Positions 1 through 10,030 of a DNA stretch of 47,763 nt are shown piece by piece. Each line of letters opens with the position of its first letter. The stretch's first letter is position 1. Location: the NCBI GenBank assembly GCA_003427395.1, contig BFEA01000482.1, positions 195,196 to 242,958 on the forward strand. The letters are read 5' to 3'. The DNA is from Chara braunii. Taxonomy: Eukaryota; Streptophyta; Charophyceae; Charales; Characeae. The position numbers and the translations under genes are program-made. The notes below the pieces were generated by a model. It saw only the letters and a list, made by a program, of their open reading frames with translations. It did no database searches and had not been told where the DNA came from.

Positions 1-17
1 CGCGCGCGCGCGCGCGC
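1..17. repeat. (CG)n microsatellite at window edge
   Basis: The window opens with an uninterrupted CG dinucleotide run. It may extend to the left of the window. Confidence 0.9.
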
Positions 18-1156
18 CGTTGTCTTCTTTACAGGTACGCGGCACTTCTCTTCGACGGCGCAGCTATGGCGAACTTCCTCCTTTGATGGCACAGCTTCGG
101 CTATGGCGCCAGTTATGGACAACGGCGATGGCGCGTGAAGTAGCGGATACCAGCTCCGATACCAATGCAATCAGACTTACCACTTTGCATACACGCAAAC
201 AGATGGCGATTCACACTGGCGCACAGCGCCCACACCAAGCTCAGAGATATGGCAACCGAGAACGCAGTTTGGATGCTAACTCGCTTCAACAGGCTATGGC
301 GCAACAGCGCCTTTTCGTCACAACTCTCGTCACTGCGTTCAACCCCACTGTTCACACCGAACTCTGGATCACCCTGAATACTCCACGCACACTCACTCGG
401 TCTCCCACACACACACACACACACACTAACAGCTACCTCTAATCTATAGCCGCTCACTACTACCCCTATGGCTATGCTGTCTTCCTCAAGCCCACTTCGA
501 GTTCGGGCCACCTGCAGACCACCTCGCACAAGACGCTATAGCAGTGCTTCCGCATGGCTTACGCCGCGAATGAATGAATGGCTGGGCGCTCCCTCTTGAT
601 TTATACTTCTGTAACTCGTTGGTCTGCCCCTTTCCCAGGCCCTTGGTGCACACAGTCCCGCACGGTACTTGCTTGACTGGACTCTGACTGACTGGGACCG
701 GTGCCGCTGACTGCATGGGATTGCACTGCCAACTCAATGCAGTCGCACTGCCAACGTAACGCAGTTGGCTTACCACTTGCCCACTTGCCTCTGACTAAAC
801 GTGAGACACTTCGAAAGGCCACTTCCGGACCTTCCGGAAGGCTGTGGGCTTGGCCTTTCGGGTACTGTAGCAGCTATGATCTTGACCTTTCAGGACTGTA
901 GCAGCTACGACCTTGACCTTTCAGAATACCTACAGCTACGACCTCTACAAAGCTGTGACTCCTAATCCACAGACCTACAGATCGAACCCCTACCACTACA
1001 CAGACCACAGACAGCAAACACTGCCAAAACACAGATCACGGGTTCAAATACTCGGGTGTCGACTCGATACTGTACATGGGCAAAGTGAGGTCTGGGGATC
1101 GAATCTAGGGCCCGCATCTGTGACTGCAGATAGGTGAAAACCGTTTCAGTAAAGGG
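18..1156. other. Intergenic stretch, no gene supported
   Basis: Short open frames occur on both strands but none carries a recognisable motif or a convincing exon structure. From about 840 to 950 a short phrase (TGACCTTTCAG with GTAGCAGCTACGA) recurs two to three times, and around 1030-1115 there are two weak matches to the Pol III B box (GGTTCAAAT, GATCGAATC) without a foldable tRNA. Confidence 0.5.
405..426. repeat. (CA)n microsatellite
   Basis: Eleven CA units in a row, inside otherwise unassigned sequence. Confidence 0.9.
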
Positions 1157-1638
1157 TTTAGGGGATAAAGGTGTAGTCTTTTTTTTTTTTTTTTTTTTAA
1201 GGGTTATCCAAAGAATTCCTAAGCAAATCATAGGTTGAGCCGGATATATGGGAATCATTATTAAGATTTAGATAAAAATTGAAAATTTTGAATAAAGAAA
1301 GAGTTAAGAAGAATAATTAATCAGTTTCCAATTCACTAATTTATTTACGGGATTGAAATCACTATCATCAAGAAAATGATATTGGTAATTTATACAGATT
1401 AGATTAATTTTGTATTGTATTAACTAACTACAAGAAATCATAGATGTTCTTTTATTTGTACTATTTTACATCAGTAAGAATTAAAAGATGAAGAAATAAC
1501 AAAAATTGACTATTTATCAGAATTTTACAATCTTCTATTTTGCAATCAATATAATAAAAGATTAAAGACAGTTATCAATTTTAAATTTTCAATGGTCTCC
1601 AGGGGGGTTATTCATTTTAGGGGATAGTAAAGGTGTAG
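1157..1638 (-). mobile_element. Probable retroposed AT-rich insert with flanking direct repeats
   Basis: A near-identical phrase TTTAGGGGATAAAGGTGTAG occurs at 1157-1176 and, with three extra bases, at 1616-1638. Between the copies is a T run (from about 1179) followed by about 400 bases of strongly AT-rich sequence unlike its surroundings. A poly(T) at one edge plus a direct repeat of about 20 bp is what target-primed reverse transcription leaves for an insert on the minus strand. No coding potential is visible in the insert. Chance similarity between telomere-like motifs is the main alternative. Confidence 0.45.
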
Positions 1639-1971
1639 GGTGCAGGGTTTAGGGATTTAGGGGCTTAGGATTTAGGGTTAAGGGTTATGCCTGTTTTGAC
1701 GGAGGCCGCAGGTGGGTTACAGGGGTGTCTAGGACTTAAAGTATAAGTGTGTAGGGTGTAGGGTTTAGGGGCTTAGGGGCTATGGGGGTTGGGTAATGCC
1801 TGTTTCGCCTTGCTTTGACAGTGCAGGTAGCTTACAGGGGATTCAGGGTTTAGGGGACAAGGGTGTCGGATTTAGGGTTTCAGGGGCTTAGGGTTTAGGG
1901 CACGCCTCTTTTGCCTTGCCTTGACAGTGGTCTGACAGTGGTCTGACAGTGGTCTGCAGGTGGCTTACAGC
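1632..1971. repeat. Three tandem modules rich in plant-type telomere heptamers
   Basis: Three diverged units of about 95-110 bp (1632-1725, 1749-1842, 1863-1971) share one order: GTGTAGGGT, several TTTAGGG or TTAGGGG words, then TGCCTG(T)TT, TTTGACAGTG and CAGGTGGCTTACAGGGG. The third unit contains an 11-bp triplication (GACAGTGGTCT, 1923-1955). TTTAGGG is the usual plant and charophyte telomere repeat, but here it is part of a larger, interrupted unit, so this is an interstitial degenerate array and not a chromosome end. Confidence 0.75.
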
Positions 1972-1977
1972 GGTACA

Positions 1978-2029
1978 TAGTATGGCTGTTGAGTTGAAAA
2001 AAAAAAAAAAAAAGTACGGCTGTTGAGCT
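1978..2029. repeat. Direct repeat around a poly(A) run
   Basis: The phrase AGTATGGCTGTTGAG and its near copy AGTACGGCTGTTGAG flank a run of 17 A. The arrangement resembles a very small retroposition footprint or a slippage product; no element lies between the copies. Confidence 0.5.
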
Positions 2030-2280
2030 CATCCCACAGCTCTCCACTAATCTAATCTAGGTGAATCCTGGGTTAGGGGTTAGGATGTAAACTTGTAAAT
2101 GTAATAATCTCTGGCAGGTGATCTCCCAAGCAGGGTGGTGAGGTTGTTGCCATGGCTGAATGCCTATACCGGTCGCTCGCTGATGGATGACTGCATTTTT
2201 TTGGGATACCTTTGCTATTATCCTAGAATGATAGAATCCATGACTCCTCTTTTTTTCTTTTTTTTTGCATTCAAACTCAG

Positions 2281-3226
2281 GTCTGGACCAACCGAGCGTT
2301 GGTGAGAATTCATTACTTCAGCTCCCGCTAATTACATACGTTTTTGGTCTGCCTCACCTCTGTCGACAGATGAGAACAATCCTAGGAACGATTATCCGGA
2401 GGAGGAAGAGGAGGAGGAGGACGACGATGATGACGACAGCTTTGGTAAGGAATTGGAGGGGTCAGGTGGTGAAACAAGCGATGGAGATGATGACGATGAC
2501 GAGTATCATAAGGATGACGATTACTATAAACATGATGGCGACTACGATGATGCTGATGTTGATGCTGATGCTGATGATGATGATGATGATGATGAAATCT
2601 CTAAGGATGGTGGGGATTCAGATGACAATGTTGACTGTAGATGGGTAAGGCGTCGATAGTTGAGAATGTCAATGGGTAAGCAAGCCTCAATAGCTGTGAA
2701 TTTAGGTGGGTAAGGTGTCGATAGTTGGGAATGCAAGGACCTGCTAACGAAGTTAATCATGCCGGCATGGGAACGGATGCAATTGATGATGATGGTGGCG
2801 AAGTCTCCATGGATGGCGATTATTCGGATTACGATGCTGATTTTTTATGGGTAAGGCCTTGATAGATGAAAAATTCAATGGGTAAGGCGTCGAATAGCAG
2901 GGAATTTAACTGGGTAAGATGTTGATAGTGGGGACTGCAAGGACTTGCTAACTTAGGAATTAATCATGTCGGTGTGGGAACGGTTGCGATTAAGGTGGCC
3001 ACATATTGATTCTCAATGAGTAGAGGTGTATATACATTTCTAGAAGTTTTTTGCTCATTTAGCAAATGAATTGATCATTACATTGCCACAAAACTTCTGC
3101 TTTTAGCCCCTTAAGAAAAGAAAGGTTAGATTCTTACCTGAGGAGAGGTATGCTGCAAGGACAGAACAGGGACGGCAGGATTTCTCTTGTTCTGGATCCA
3201 GAGTCTCAGCAGTCTATCATTTGTAG
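2281..3226 (+). CDS. 3' exons of an unrecognised acidic, probably nuclear protein
   Basis: I infer exons from splice signals and phase. A 21-nt micro-exon (2281-2301) follows a long pyrimidine tract ending in CAG and is followed by GTGAG. Its last base joins the next exon (2370-2644, after CTGTCGACAG) to make an Asp codon, giving LDQPSV-DENNPRNDYP followed by a dense run of Glu and Asp. That exon ends in Trp at a GTAAGG donor in phase 0. A phase-0 exon at 3107-3226, after a TTTTAG acceptor, reads PLKKRKVRFLPEERYAAR and on to a TAG stop; PLKKRKV resembles a classical monopartite nuclear localisation signal. An optional exon (2725-2850) duplicates the end of the acidic exon and uses the same GTAAGG donor and phase. 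Upstream exons are not identified. The acidic tract alone does not identify a family; histone chaperones or chromatin-associated proteins are guesses. Confidence 0.5.
2590..3000. repeat. 206-bp tandem duplication containing an exon end and its donor
   Basis: Two copies lie about 206 bp apart. The GTAAGG donors are at 2645 and 2851, and the phrase CAAGGACCTGCTAAC / CAAGGACTTGCTAAC is at 2734 and 2938. Each copy also contains a 31-34 bp sub-repeat that starts GGGTAAG (2643, 2674, 2708; 2849, 2880, 2912). The coding part of both copies stays open and acidic, ending in Trp at the donor. Confidence 0.8.
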
Positions 3227-3376
3227 CAGTGGGAGAGGTGGCCGTTTTTCTGGTGCAAGGGCGGATGGAGATATGAAGATTTGAAGATCGGGAGGGATGC
3301 AGTGACCCTACGAAGAAATGGATGTAAGGGTTGAAAGTAGGCGGCCAGGAAGGGAAGGAGAGGGAGTGGTCACCAT
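3227..3376. other. Downstream of the acidic gene; probable 3' UTR or spacer
   Basis: Purine-rich sequence directly after the inferred TAG stop. No AATAAA signal or other motif was seen. Confidence 0.3.
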
Positions 3377-3625
3377 GGTTAAACCACCACTACTTGGCCC
3401 AGCCAATTTGCTACGGCACAGGGGCCGTTAACGCGCTGCATCCTGTGGGATGCAGCGGTCTGCCATTTCGCTTGTAAAACATCCAGGCAAAACGACTTTC
3501 GCCATGGTCCTGTTTCGCCTGGATGTTTAACAAGCAAAATGGCAGGCCAATGCATCCCGCCAGATGTAGCGCGTTAACAGCCACCTCGTGGAGCATTGAC
3601 TGGGCCAAGTACTGGTGGTTTAAGC
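3377..3625. mobile_element. Foldback (hairpin) element
   Basis: Left arm 3377-3488 and right arm 3517-3625 are reverse complements with scattered mismatches. Matching words include GGTTAAACCACCA / TGGTGGTTTAAGC at the ends, GTTAACGCGCTGCATC / GATGTAGCGCGTTAAC in the middle and CATCCAGGC / GCCTGGATG at the loop, with a loop of about 28 bases. No transposase and no clear target duplication are visible. It fits a MITE or foldback transposon; a precursor of small RNAs is possible. Confidence 0.8.
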
Positions 3626-4127
3626 TACTCAGTTGCTGCCACTCGAGCATGTCAAGTGATTTTCGTGTTTCTCGCCTCTGCCGAGGCTCTGCAGCATCCA
3701 GAAATGTTTCTGTTGTTTATATTGAACGCCGTTCGAACTTTTGTTCCAGAGAAAGACGTAAAAAAAGGGGCAGCCCCTACTAGAATTGTATCCAACACGA
3801 ATTGAACTCTTGATCTGTTTGTCAATAGCAACAGCATGTGCGTTAGTACATTTTGTCATTTACGACGTACGCCTAAGCCACAAGAAGGTTTTGGTGCCCT
3901 TAATGGAGAGACCCTGATCACTTGCCTGCTCATATGGAAGAGGACAAACAAAGCAAAACATTGGGAGGGGGCGGGGAGGAATCCTTTCGGAAGAGCCAAA
4001 TAGAAAGAGCTTTCGGGGAGCGGGGGGGGGAAGAAGAGGAAAGAAAAAGAAAGAGCTCTCGTAGGCTGTCTACCATTTCCTTCAACCACATGACAATTTG
4101 GATGGTTCAAATGAACTGAGGGCCAGG
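3626..4127. other. No gene seen
   Basis: Short frames only. A purine-rich block at 3960-4065 contains a CTTTCGG-GGAG phrase twice. Nothing else can be supported. Confidence 0.5.
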
Positions 4128-4223
4128 CCCCACTGGTGCTATGTTCGTGCTTAGGAAGCATGAGCCTGGCTGGGAAATTGGCCAGATTCGTGCTTTCTTA
4201 GCACGAGCGTTGCACCGGTTGGG
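4128..4223. repeat. Imperfect 96-bp inverted repeat (MITE-like or hairpin RNA-like)
   Basis: The arms begin CCCACTGGTGC and end GCACCGGTTGGG and pair inward (GTTCGTGCTTAGGAAGCA with TGCTTTCTTAGCACGAGC) to a loop of about ten bases near 4173. Roughly three quarters of the arm positions pair. The size is compatible with a small foldback transposon or with a plant miRNA-type precursor; no expression evidence can be read from sequence. Confidence 0.6.
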
Positions 4224-4870
4224 AGATGGCTCGCTGAGAGAGCCTTTGAGCTTGGAGAATGGCCTTTGCTTTCTCTCCTCGTGACTGTGCCATCAAGTGA
4301 ATTGACAGTTCAAAAGCATCGCCTGTAACATGGAATCCATTTTCATCTTACTTGCCTGCCATAATGTGTGATTACATTTGACACAATGATGTACGCCTGT
4401 GTCTAATGATGTATGCCTGTGTCTTATGATCTACACCTGTCTATGATGCACACCTGTGCATGTATTGAATTATAGATTGTTGGGGTGGATTGCACATCGC
4501 AAACCTGTTGGTTGGATCAGCTGTCCGTGCTTTATTCCCTTTTTACGAGTTTTTATTACTTTTAAAAGAAAATTCTGAACCTTAATGTTAACCTGCGATC
4601 AGACAGATTGCAATGGTGTACCATTTGGCACACTGTAGTGAGTAGTGAGTGTCTGTAGTGTGCAAAACATAAAACCCGGGTTGCTGTCGAAGGAGGTTTT
4701 GTTGTGTGCGCTATGTTTCTTTAAGTCACAAGGGATGTGAGGTTACTCCATCAGGGGCAGGGGGAAGGAAAGAGCATACGTACACTGTCATTCATGACAG
4801 GCTATGTCCGTTGAGTCTCTCATATAGATTGTCCTATCTACAGTGGAGATGTCACTGTGAGATGATGGTT
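4224..4870. other. No gene seen apart from the short tandem repeat
   Basis: Outside the 20-bp repeat at 4386-4462 this stretch has no open frame with recognisable content. A GTAGTGAGTAGTGAG phrase is at about 4636-4650. Confidence 0.4.
4386..4462. repeat. Short tandem repeat, about 20 bp x 4
   Basis: Units starting ATGATGTACGCCTGTGTCT recur at 4386, 4406, 4426 and 4443 with increasing divergence. Confidence 0.8.
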
Positions 4871-4875
4871 GGGGG

Positions 4876-4916
<41 letters not shown>

Positions 4917-5015
4917 GTGAGTTTACCTGTGTGGTGTGATGGCAATAGTGGCCATAGTACATCGTAATATATGCTTGGAACTTGTGTAATTCAGATGCTT
5001 TGGGGGGGGGGAGGG

Positions 5016-5063
<48 letters not shown>

Positions 5064-5152
5064 TGAGCGAGTTTACCTGTGTGGTGTGATGGCGATAGTG
5101 GCCATAGTACATCGTAATATATGCTTGGAACTTGTGTAATTCAGATGCTTTG
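4871..5152. repeat. Tandem duplication of a (G)n(GA)n-led unit
   Basis: Unit 1 (4871-5000) and unit 2 (5001-5152) both start with a G run followed by a GA microsatellite of 35-45 bases. They continue with the same roughly 85-base text, which starts ATGAGTGAGTTTACCTGTG and ends CAGATGCTTTGG. The non-microsatellite part differs at only a couple of positions, so the duplication is recent. Confidence 0.9.
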
Positions 5153-6638
5153 GGGAGCAACCAATTCTGTTTGGGCTAATCACCATCTCTCTTGTGTGGT
5201 GTGAGCTTTCTGTGATGATGCGTGTTGGAGTTTATTGGAGCTGCTTCATTCCAGGTGCCAGGGAATAGGTTTACACGATATATGTACCCAGCCTGGTGCT
5301 GATATCCGGGCCAACAAAAAGCCCCATTTGTTTTTTGACCTGACTGTGACAGTTTGCAAGATATCTTCCCCAATCCAGGAGGCTGACAATAGCCAAACCC
5401 CCACCGTTGCATTGCATGTACTGGTGGTGCGGGTTCAAGGCCTTTGGACAGCACCGCGATTCATACGGCAGTCGAAATTGTGTACCCCCTTGTGGTTCCC
5501 AATACACCTTTGTCTTCAACAGCATCCTCTTCCCTCCGTCCCTGCATGCGGCAGGCACGAAGCGGTACGCTCACATCAACAGACCTCGCTGTGTTGCTGA
5601 CAATGATCCGCAAAGCAGAGCCGTGCTGGACAAGAGTGGGTTGGTTGTCCCCAGCAAGTTCTCCGTCATGACAAGCACGTAGCAGCATTTTTCTGCAATG
5701 GTAGGTGAACACACCTTTGCTGTTCTGTGTGGAGTTTCAGCATCGAACCGTTAGGATGGATATGTGTGCTCTTCCATCATCGGACCCATAGGATGGATGT
5801 GTGTTCTCTTCCTCCAAGAGACAGGTTTGCATATGTCCCCAAATTTACAAAATTAGGGTGCGTTTTGTTGTTATGTACCCCATTGAACTTCAATCCACAA
5901 CGAACTCACACATTCCCATACATGCATGCAATTGCAGAGTAGACTCGAAGGAGGCGAATCCACACAAAACTGGAGAGAAGATATGCACAGCGGAAGCTCA
6001 AAATACACAGAGAATTGAAAAACGAATTTCAATTCTGTAATCCCCCGTCCTCCAATCAATCCAGAGTAGTTGTTCCAAGAATCACAACCGCGTTTACAAC
6101 AACCCCGAACAACCAAAGCAAGTGTTCAACAAATGTATGCAGGAGTCTTCTTCTTCCTCCTCGCAGCCGCATACCCCTGGCTATGGCTGCCATAGCAGCA
6201 GTAACCCCAAAGCTGTCACAACGTGCCAATCTGAACTGGCAACCCCAATGATAGCAGCGCCAGCTCAGCGCCCGCACGGAAGTGCAGCGCTGGAAGTCCT
6301 GATGAAGAAGGAGACAACCGATCCAGCAGTTCGAATAAGATGAAGTTCCTTGTGAGGAGGAACAGCAGATATGGCTGCCTAGTGGAGAATGGCAGCGCCC
6401 AAACCCAACAACACAGCCTGCGGAAGCTCTCGTGCAGAGCTGCGAAATAGCGGCAGTGCGATCTTCAACTTCGTTTCCCAACCCCAGCCATGGCTGGGCT
6501 TCGAGGAAGAAGATGACCTCGCCCAAAATAGAGCAGCAGCGCTCCAACAACGGACGGGCAGAGTTTCCCCAGCCAACGAAAACGTGAAAAGGCCCCAACT
6601 TTATTTTCCTCCCGCTACTTCTAGACTCACAGACTAGA
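5153..6638. other. Unassigned region with one possible exon
   Basis: An open frame at 5407-5682 (+, ATG at 5407, 91 codons) has a fairly balanced composition but no family motif I recognise. The opposite strand is also open over much of the same stretch, so coding status is unresolved. A near repeat of ATCGAACCGTTAGGATGGAT and ATCGGACCCATAGGATGGAT lies at 5739-5812. From 6060 to 6600 overlapping frames on both strands look like incidental openness of GC-rich sequence. Confidence 0.3.
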
Positions 6639-6887
6639 CCTACGAGGCTACGAGGGATTCCCCATGCAGCAGCCCAAAACTCATCTGTACCCGGATGGTA
6701 ATCCGGGAAAAAGGGACCTAGACCTAAGACAAGGCAAAAGAAAAGGCCGAATGGCCTAAGACTACGAGGCTACCAGGGATTCCCCATGCAACAGCCCAAA
6801 ACTCATCTGTATCCGGATGGAAATCTCGGGAAAAAGGGACCTAGACCTAAGACAAGGCAAAAGAAAAGGCCGAATGGCATAAGACTA
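6639..6887. repeat. Tandem duplication, about 125 bp x 2
   Basis: The two units share ACGAGGCTAC.AGGGATTCCCCATGCA, AACTCATCTGTA.CCGGATGG, AAAAAGGGACCTAGACCTAA and AAAGAAAAGGCCGAATGGC, with only a few differences. The unit contains no open frame. It lies beyond the 3' end of the neighbouring minus-strand retroelement, but no matching copy exists at that element's 5' side, so I do not call it an LTR. Confidence 0.9.
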
Positions 6888-7130
6888 CCACACAGAGACC
6901 ACTGGTGACAGAGGGATCGAGTCCTAGGGGACGCAACACTCACAAACAAAACACACACAAATTACAAGTCACATGATCAAGTCTCGCAAGGCTCAAAACA
7001 AGCAAACAGCAGGGAAACAGGCAACACAGCAGACAAAGGTTGTAGGATCAAGTCCCGACAACGACAACCGGGACAAAATTAGTATACAGCCCGCTTGTAG
7101 CACTACAATTCATTGCATTCCTACCCTCCC
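6888..7130. other. Spacer at the 3' side of the first Gypsy element
   Basis: It contains three GATCRAGTC words (6917, 6975, 7049) and a TGGTGACAGAG phrase near 6905 that loosely resembles an initiator-tRNA primer site in plus orientation. On the minus strand, GGGAGGGTAGG just before 7120 could be a polypurine tract of the element to the right. Neither reading is strong. Confidence 0.3.
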
Positions 7131-8520
7131 GGGGAGCGAGGACCTCGAGCTAGGAGTGTCCACGAGGAGACCGCCTGGGCAATTTCCCACTTTGCTCAGG
7201 CTCATAGAACCACACGACTGAATTTGCAGACTTGAGAAGTTCCTTTTTGTTAACCAACGGTCCTCAGTATGAGGTTGGAAAAGGAACTTGACACAGTCGG
7301 GGCCAGTGCCCCATTGATCCTCAATGCTCTCAACTTCATATCCCTTTCCAGGGATAGGAGGTCCAAACTGCGGCGGCCGATCAGGAAACGCGTGAGCAGG
7401 AGTGAAAGGCAGCAGTTTTTAGCCATGGAAGACGGGATAGGTCCTGATATGTGGGGGTACAACAAGCACATAAGAAGGCCCGAAGGGGTTTGCTCCCACA
7501 TTGTCAAGTACCTGCCGTGGGCCATAGTAGACAGGCAACAACTTTCGTGATATGTCCTGTTCATCAATTAACTCTGATCTTTTCACCTAGACCCAGTGAC
7601 CAGGCCGAATAGAAGAGGGAGAACGATGCTTCTTAGCCTGCTCTATCATCCTTTTCTAAGCCTTGAACATGTTAGTTATGGCTTTCTCTAGGTTTTTCTT
7701 ATAACTCTTGGTGAATTCTGCAGTCCCAAGAGTTATTTTAGGCTTACTTTTGTCAATGAGATCGTCAAGAGGTTGTCTTGGGTCTCTAGCATAGTGCAGC
7801 CTATAGGGTGTAAGCATGTACTGCTATGAACTGAAGTATTATACATAAGTTGAGCCCTTGACAGATGTTTGTCCCAATCCTATTGATCAGGTGTGATCAC
7901 AAGACGCAGCAGTTGAAACAAAACTTGGTTCATCACTGAGATGATCATTTCAGCCTGTCCATTGGGTCCAGGATGTTTGCCAAAAGTCATGTCTAGTCTG
8001 GAATGGAGGTAGTCTTTATGGAAAGACTGTCATTCATCGCTGCAAAACCTGGGGTCTTTGTCACTGACAATAGAGGTTGGGCACCCATAGACGTTAACCC
8101 AGCTCTCAGCAAACAACTCTCTCACCAGAGGAGCTCTGGCCTCAACAGGTAAGGGGAAAAACTCAACGAACTTAGAGAAACGATCAACACATAGTAACAT
8201 ACCATAACCTGTCTCATGCTACGAGGGGTGGTCTTGCCCAAATCAGTAAAGTCAATGGACACTGACTCACATGGACCATCTGGAATAGGTTATGGTTTGA
8301 GTAGCCCCATAGGAGGTCGTTTGTGGACCTTGTTCCTTTGGCACAACTCGCAAGTCTCTAAGTACTTGAGAATATCCTCCCTCATTCTTGACCAATAAAA
8401 GCGTAGGGTCAGGGCAACATAAGTCTTTCGGAACCCAAAGTGACCTCGAGCATCATGACGCTCTAAAATCAGATGAGTTATGATCTTGCGATCATTAGGA
8501 ATGCACAAGCATTCGTCTCC
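7131..8520 (-). pseudogene. Integrase with GPY/F module and chromodomain remnant
   Basis: The zinc-binding part (around 8300-8460) keeps the His and Cys ligands: ERHDARGHFG, then CELCQRNK. The catalytic core keeps the DDE triad in context: VDRFSKFVEFFP near 8190, IVSDKDPRF near 8060 and HPGPNGQAEM near 7960. After a frame change, KLLPVYYGP, VGANPFGPSYV and PVFHG form the GPY/F-like module (about 7550-7400). The stretch YEVESIEDQW to DRWLTKRNF (about 7370-7260) looks like a worn chromodomain, which in chromoviruses tethers integration to modified chromatin. Several in-frame stops and at least two frameshifts make it non-functional. Confidence 0.85.
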
Positions 8521-8699
8521 TTAACCGATGATGTATAGGAGATCTGAAGTCAAGGCATAGCCTGACTCAGAATTGAGATCAACCTGCAAATCCTTAATAA
8601 TAGGGCCAAAGACAGGGTCCTGAGGCAACGCGTCAGCAATAGCCTAGTGTGTGGAGTCTTCAAATGAGTAAGTATGAGCAATGGCAACAAAGGTATCAG

Positions 8700-9250
8700 G
8701 CCTGCGAGAAAGAGCATCAGCTCCTCTATTATAACATCCCCTTTTGTGTTTCAGTACAAAGTCAAAGGAATCAATGAACTGAATATACCTCGTCAACTTG
8801 TCATTCAACTCCCCCTAGTTGTTCATCAAGTCAAATGGTCAGAGTAGATCTTGAAGTGTCTTCCGAGTAAGAAGTGCTTCCATTGTTTGAGGGCACACCC
8901 AAGGGCAAACAGTTCTTTCTCGTAAGTAAATGTCCGAGCTTGCTATGCCTTGATTTTTTTGCTTATGAACTCCACAGGCTTGAGGTCAAACCCATCATCT
9001 TATTGAAGGACAACCCCTACACCATATTGACTTGCTTTTGTGGTCAGCACAAATGGCAAGGTAGGGTCAGACAACTTCAACACAGGTGTTTGGGTCAAGG
9101 TTTTCTTCAGTCTGGAGAAAGCCAATTGGCAGGTGGGTGTCCACCTGAAAGGGACATCCTTGGCCAATAGGTTAGTCAGGGGAGTGGCCACTACAGAGAA
9201 GTTCCTGATGAACTTCCTATAGTAAGAGGCCATACCCATGAAGGATCTGA
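8700..9250 (-). pseudogene. RNase H and RT thumb/connection remnant
   Basis: From the right, MGMASYYRKFIRNFS, VPFRWTPTCQLAFSRLK and LPFVLTTKASQYGVGVVLQ are typical of the Gypsy RT connection and early RNase H. After stops the frame resumes with FDLKPVEFISKK, then YEKELFALGCALKQWKHFLL and FKIYSD, where the last Asp corresponds to a late RNase H catalytic residue. Stop codons fall after VVLQ and before the YEKE motif. Confidence 0.85.
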
Positions 9251-10030
9251 TGTCCCTAAAAGTTTGGGAACAGCAACCACTTTGGAGGCTTCTGGGGAAA
9301 GACCATCTGTAGAAATCACCTGTCCCAAATACAAAACAAAAGAAACACCAAAATTTGACCTCTTTGTATTTATTTTGTATTTGTTTTCCCTTATAATTTG
9401 TAAAACGTTTTCGAGACGATCAGCGTGGTCAACAACATTCCTGCTGAACACCAAAATATCATCCAAATGGACCACCACAAATCGACCAAGAAATGGACTG
9501 AAAATTTTGTTCATTTTTGTTTGGAAGGTTCCTGATGCATTGCATAACCCAAAGGGCATGACCAAGAACTCATAGGTGTCATACCGGGTTTTGAAGGTTG
9601 CCTTATAAACATCTTCCTCGATCATTTTAATCTGATGATACCCGGATTTCAGATCGATTTTGTCGAAGGCAGCCCTGCACCATATCCAATAGGTCATCGA
9701 TCCTAGGCAAGGGCTTTGAGCTCTTCCTAGTGATCTTGCTTAGGCCCCTATAGTCAATACACATCCTGAGCTCACCATTTCCTTTGGAACAAAGAGAATT
9801 GGTGCCCCGTACTCAAATGTGTTGGGCCTGATCCAACCCTTCTCAGTTAGTGACTCTAATTACGTTCTTAGTTCATCCAACTCAGTAGGAGACATCCTAT
9901 AGACTCTGCCCTTGGGAGGGGTTGAGTCAGGCAAGATTTTTATGCGATGTTTGGTCTGGCTATGAATAAGTTCAATATGCTCCTGAGCTAAGTCTGCATA
10001 ATCATCAACCACTCTCTTGATGATGGGATC
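9191..10030 (-). pseudogene. Reverse transcriptase remnant (HLDD instead of YLDD)
   Basis: Upstream text includes IELIHSQTKHRIKILPDS and RVYRMSPTELDELR, the usual lead into Gypsy RT. The palm region reads AAFDKIDLKSGYHQIKM, TYEFLVMPFGLCNASGTFQ and VVVHLDDILVFSRN. Both catalytic Asp of the YxDD box are present but the Tyr is His. Stops lie in the fingers region and a frame change lies near 9700. Confidence 0.9.

Noticed and set aside
1030-1120. tRNA or SINE suggested by GGTTCAAAT and GATCGAATC
   Set aside because: Isolated short matches without A box, stems or tail.
4706-5160. Frames with Arg-Glu or Leu-Ser repeats
   Set aside because: These are translations of the (GA)n tracts within the duplicated unit.
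6056-6598. 180-codon minus-strand frame and overlapping plus-strand frames
   Set aside because: Both strands are open over the same GC-rich stretch and no product shows a domain, so openness looks incidental.
6639-6887. LTR of the first Gypsy element
   Set aside because: The 125-bp duplication is tandem and has no counterpart on the 5' side of the element beyond 12621.
6900-6925. Initiator-Met-type primer binding site (TGGTGACAGAG)
   Set aside because: Only partly matches TGGTATCAGAGC and lies in the wrong orientation for the adjacent minus-strand element; no LTR precedes it.
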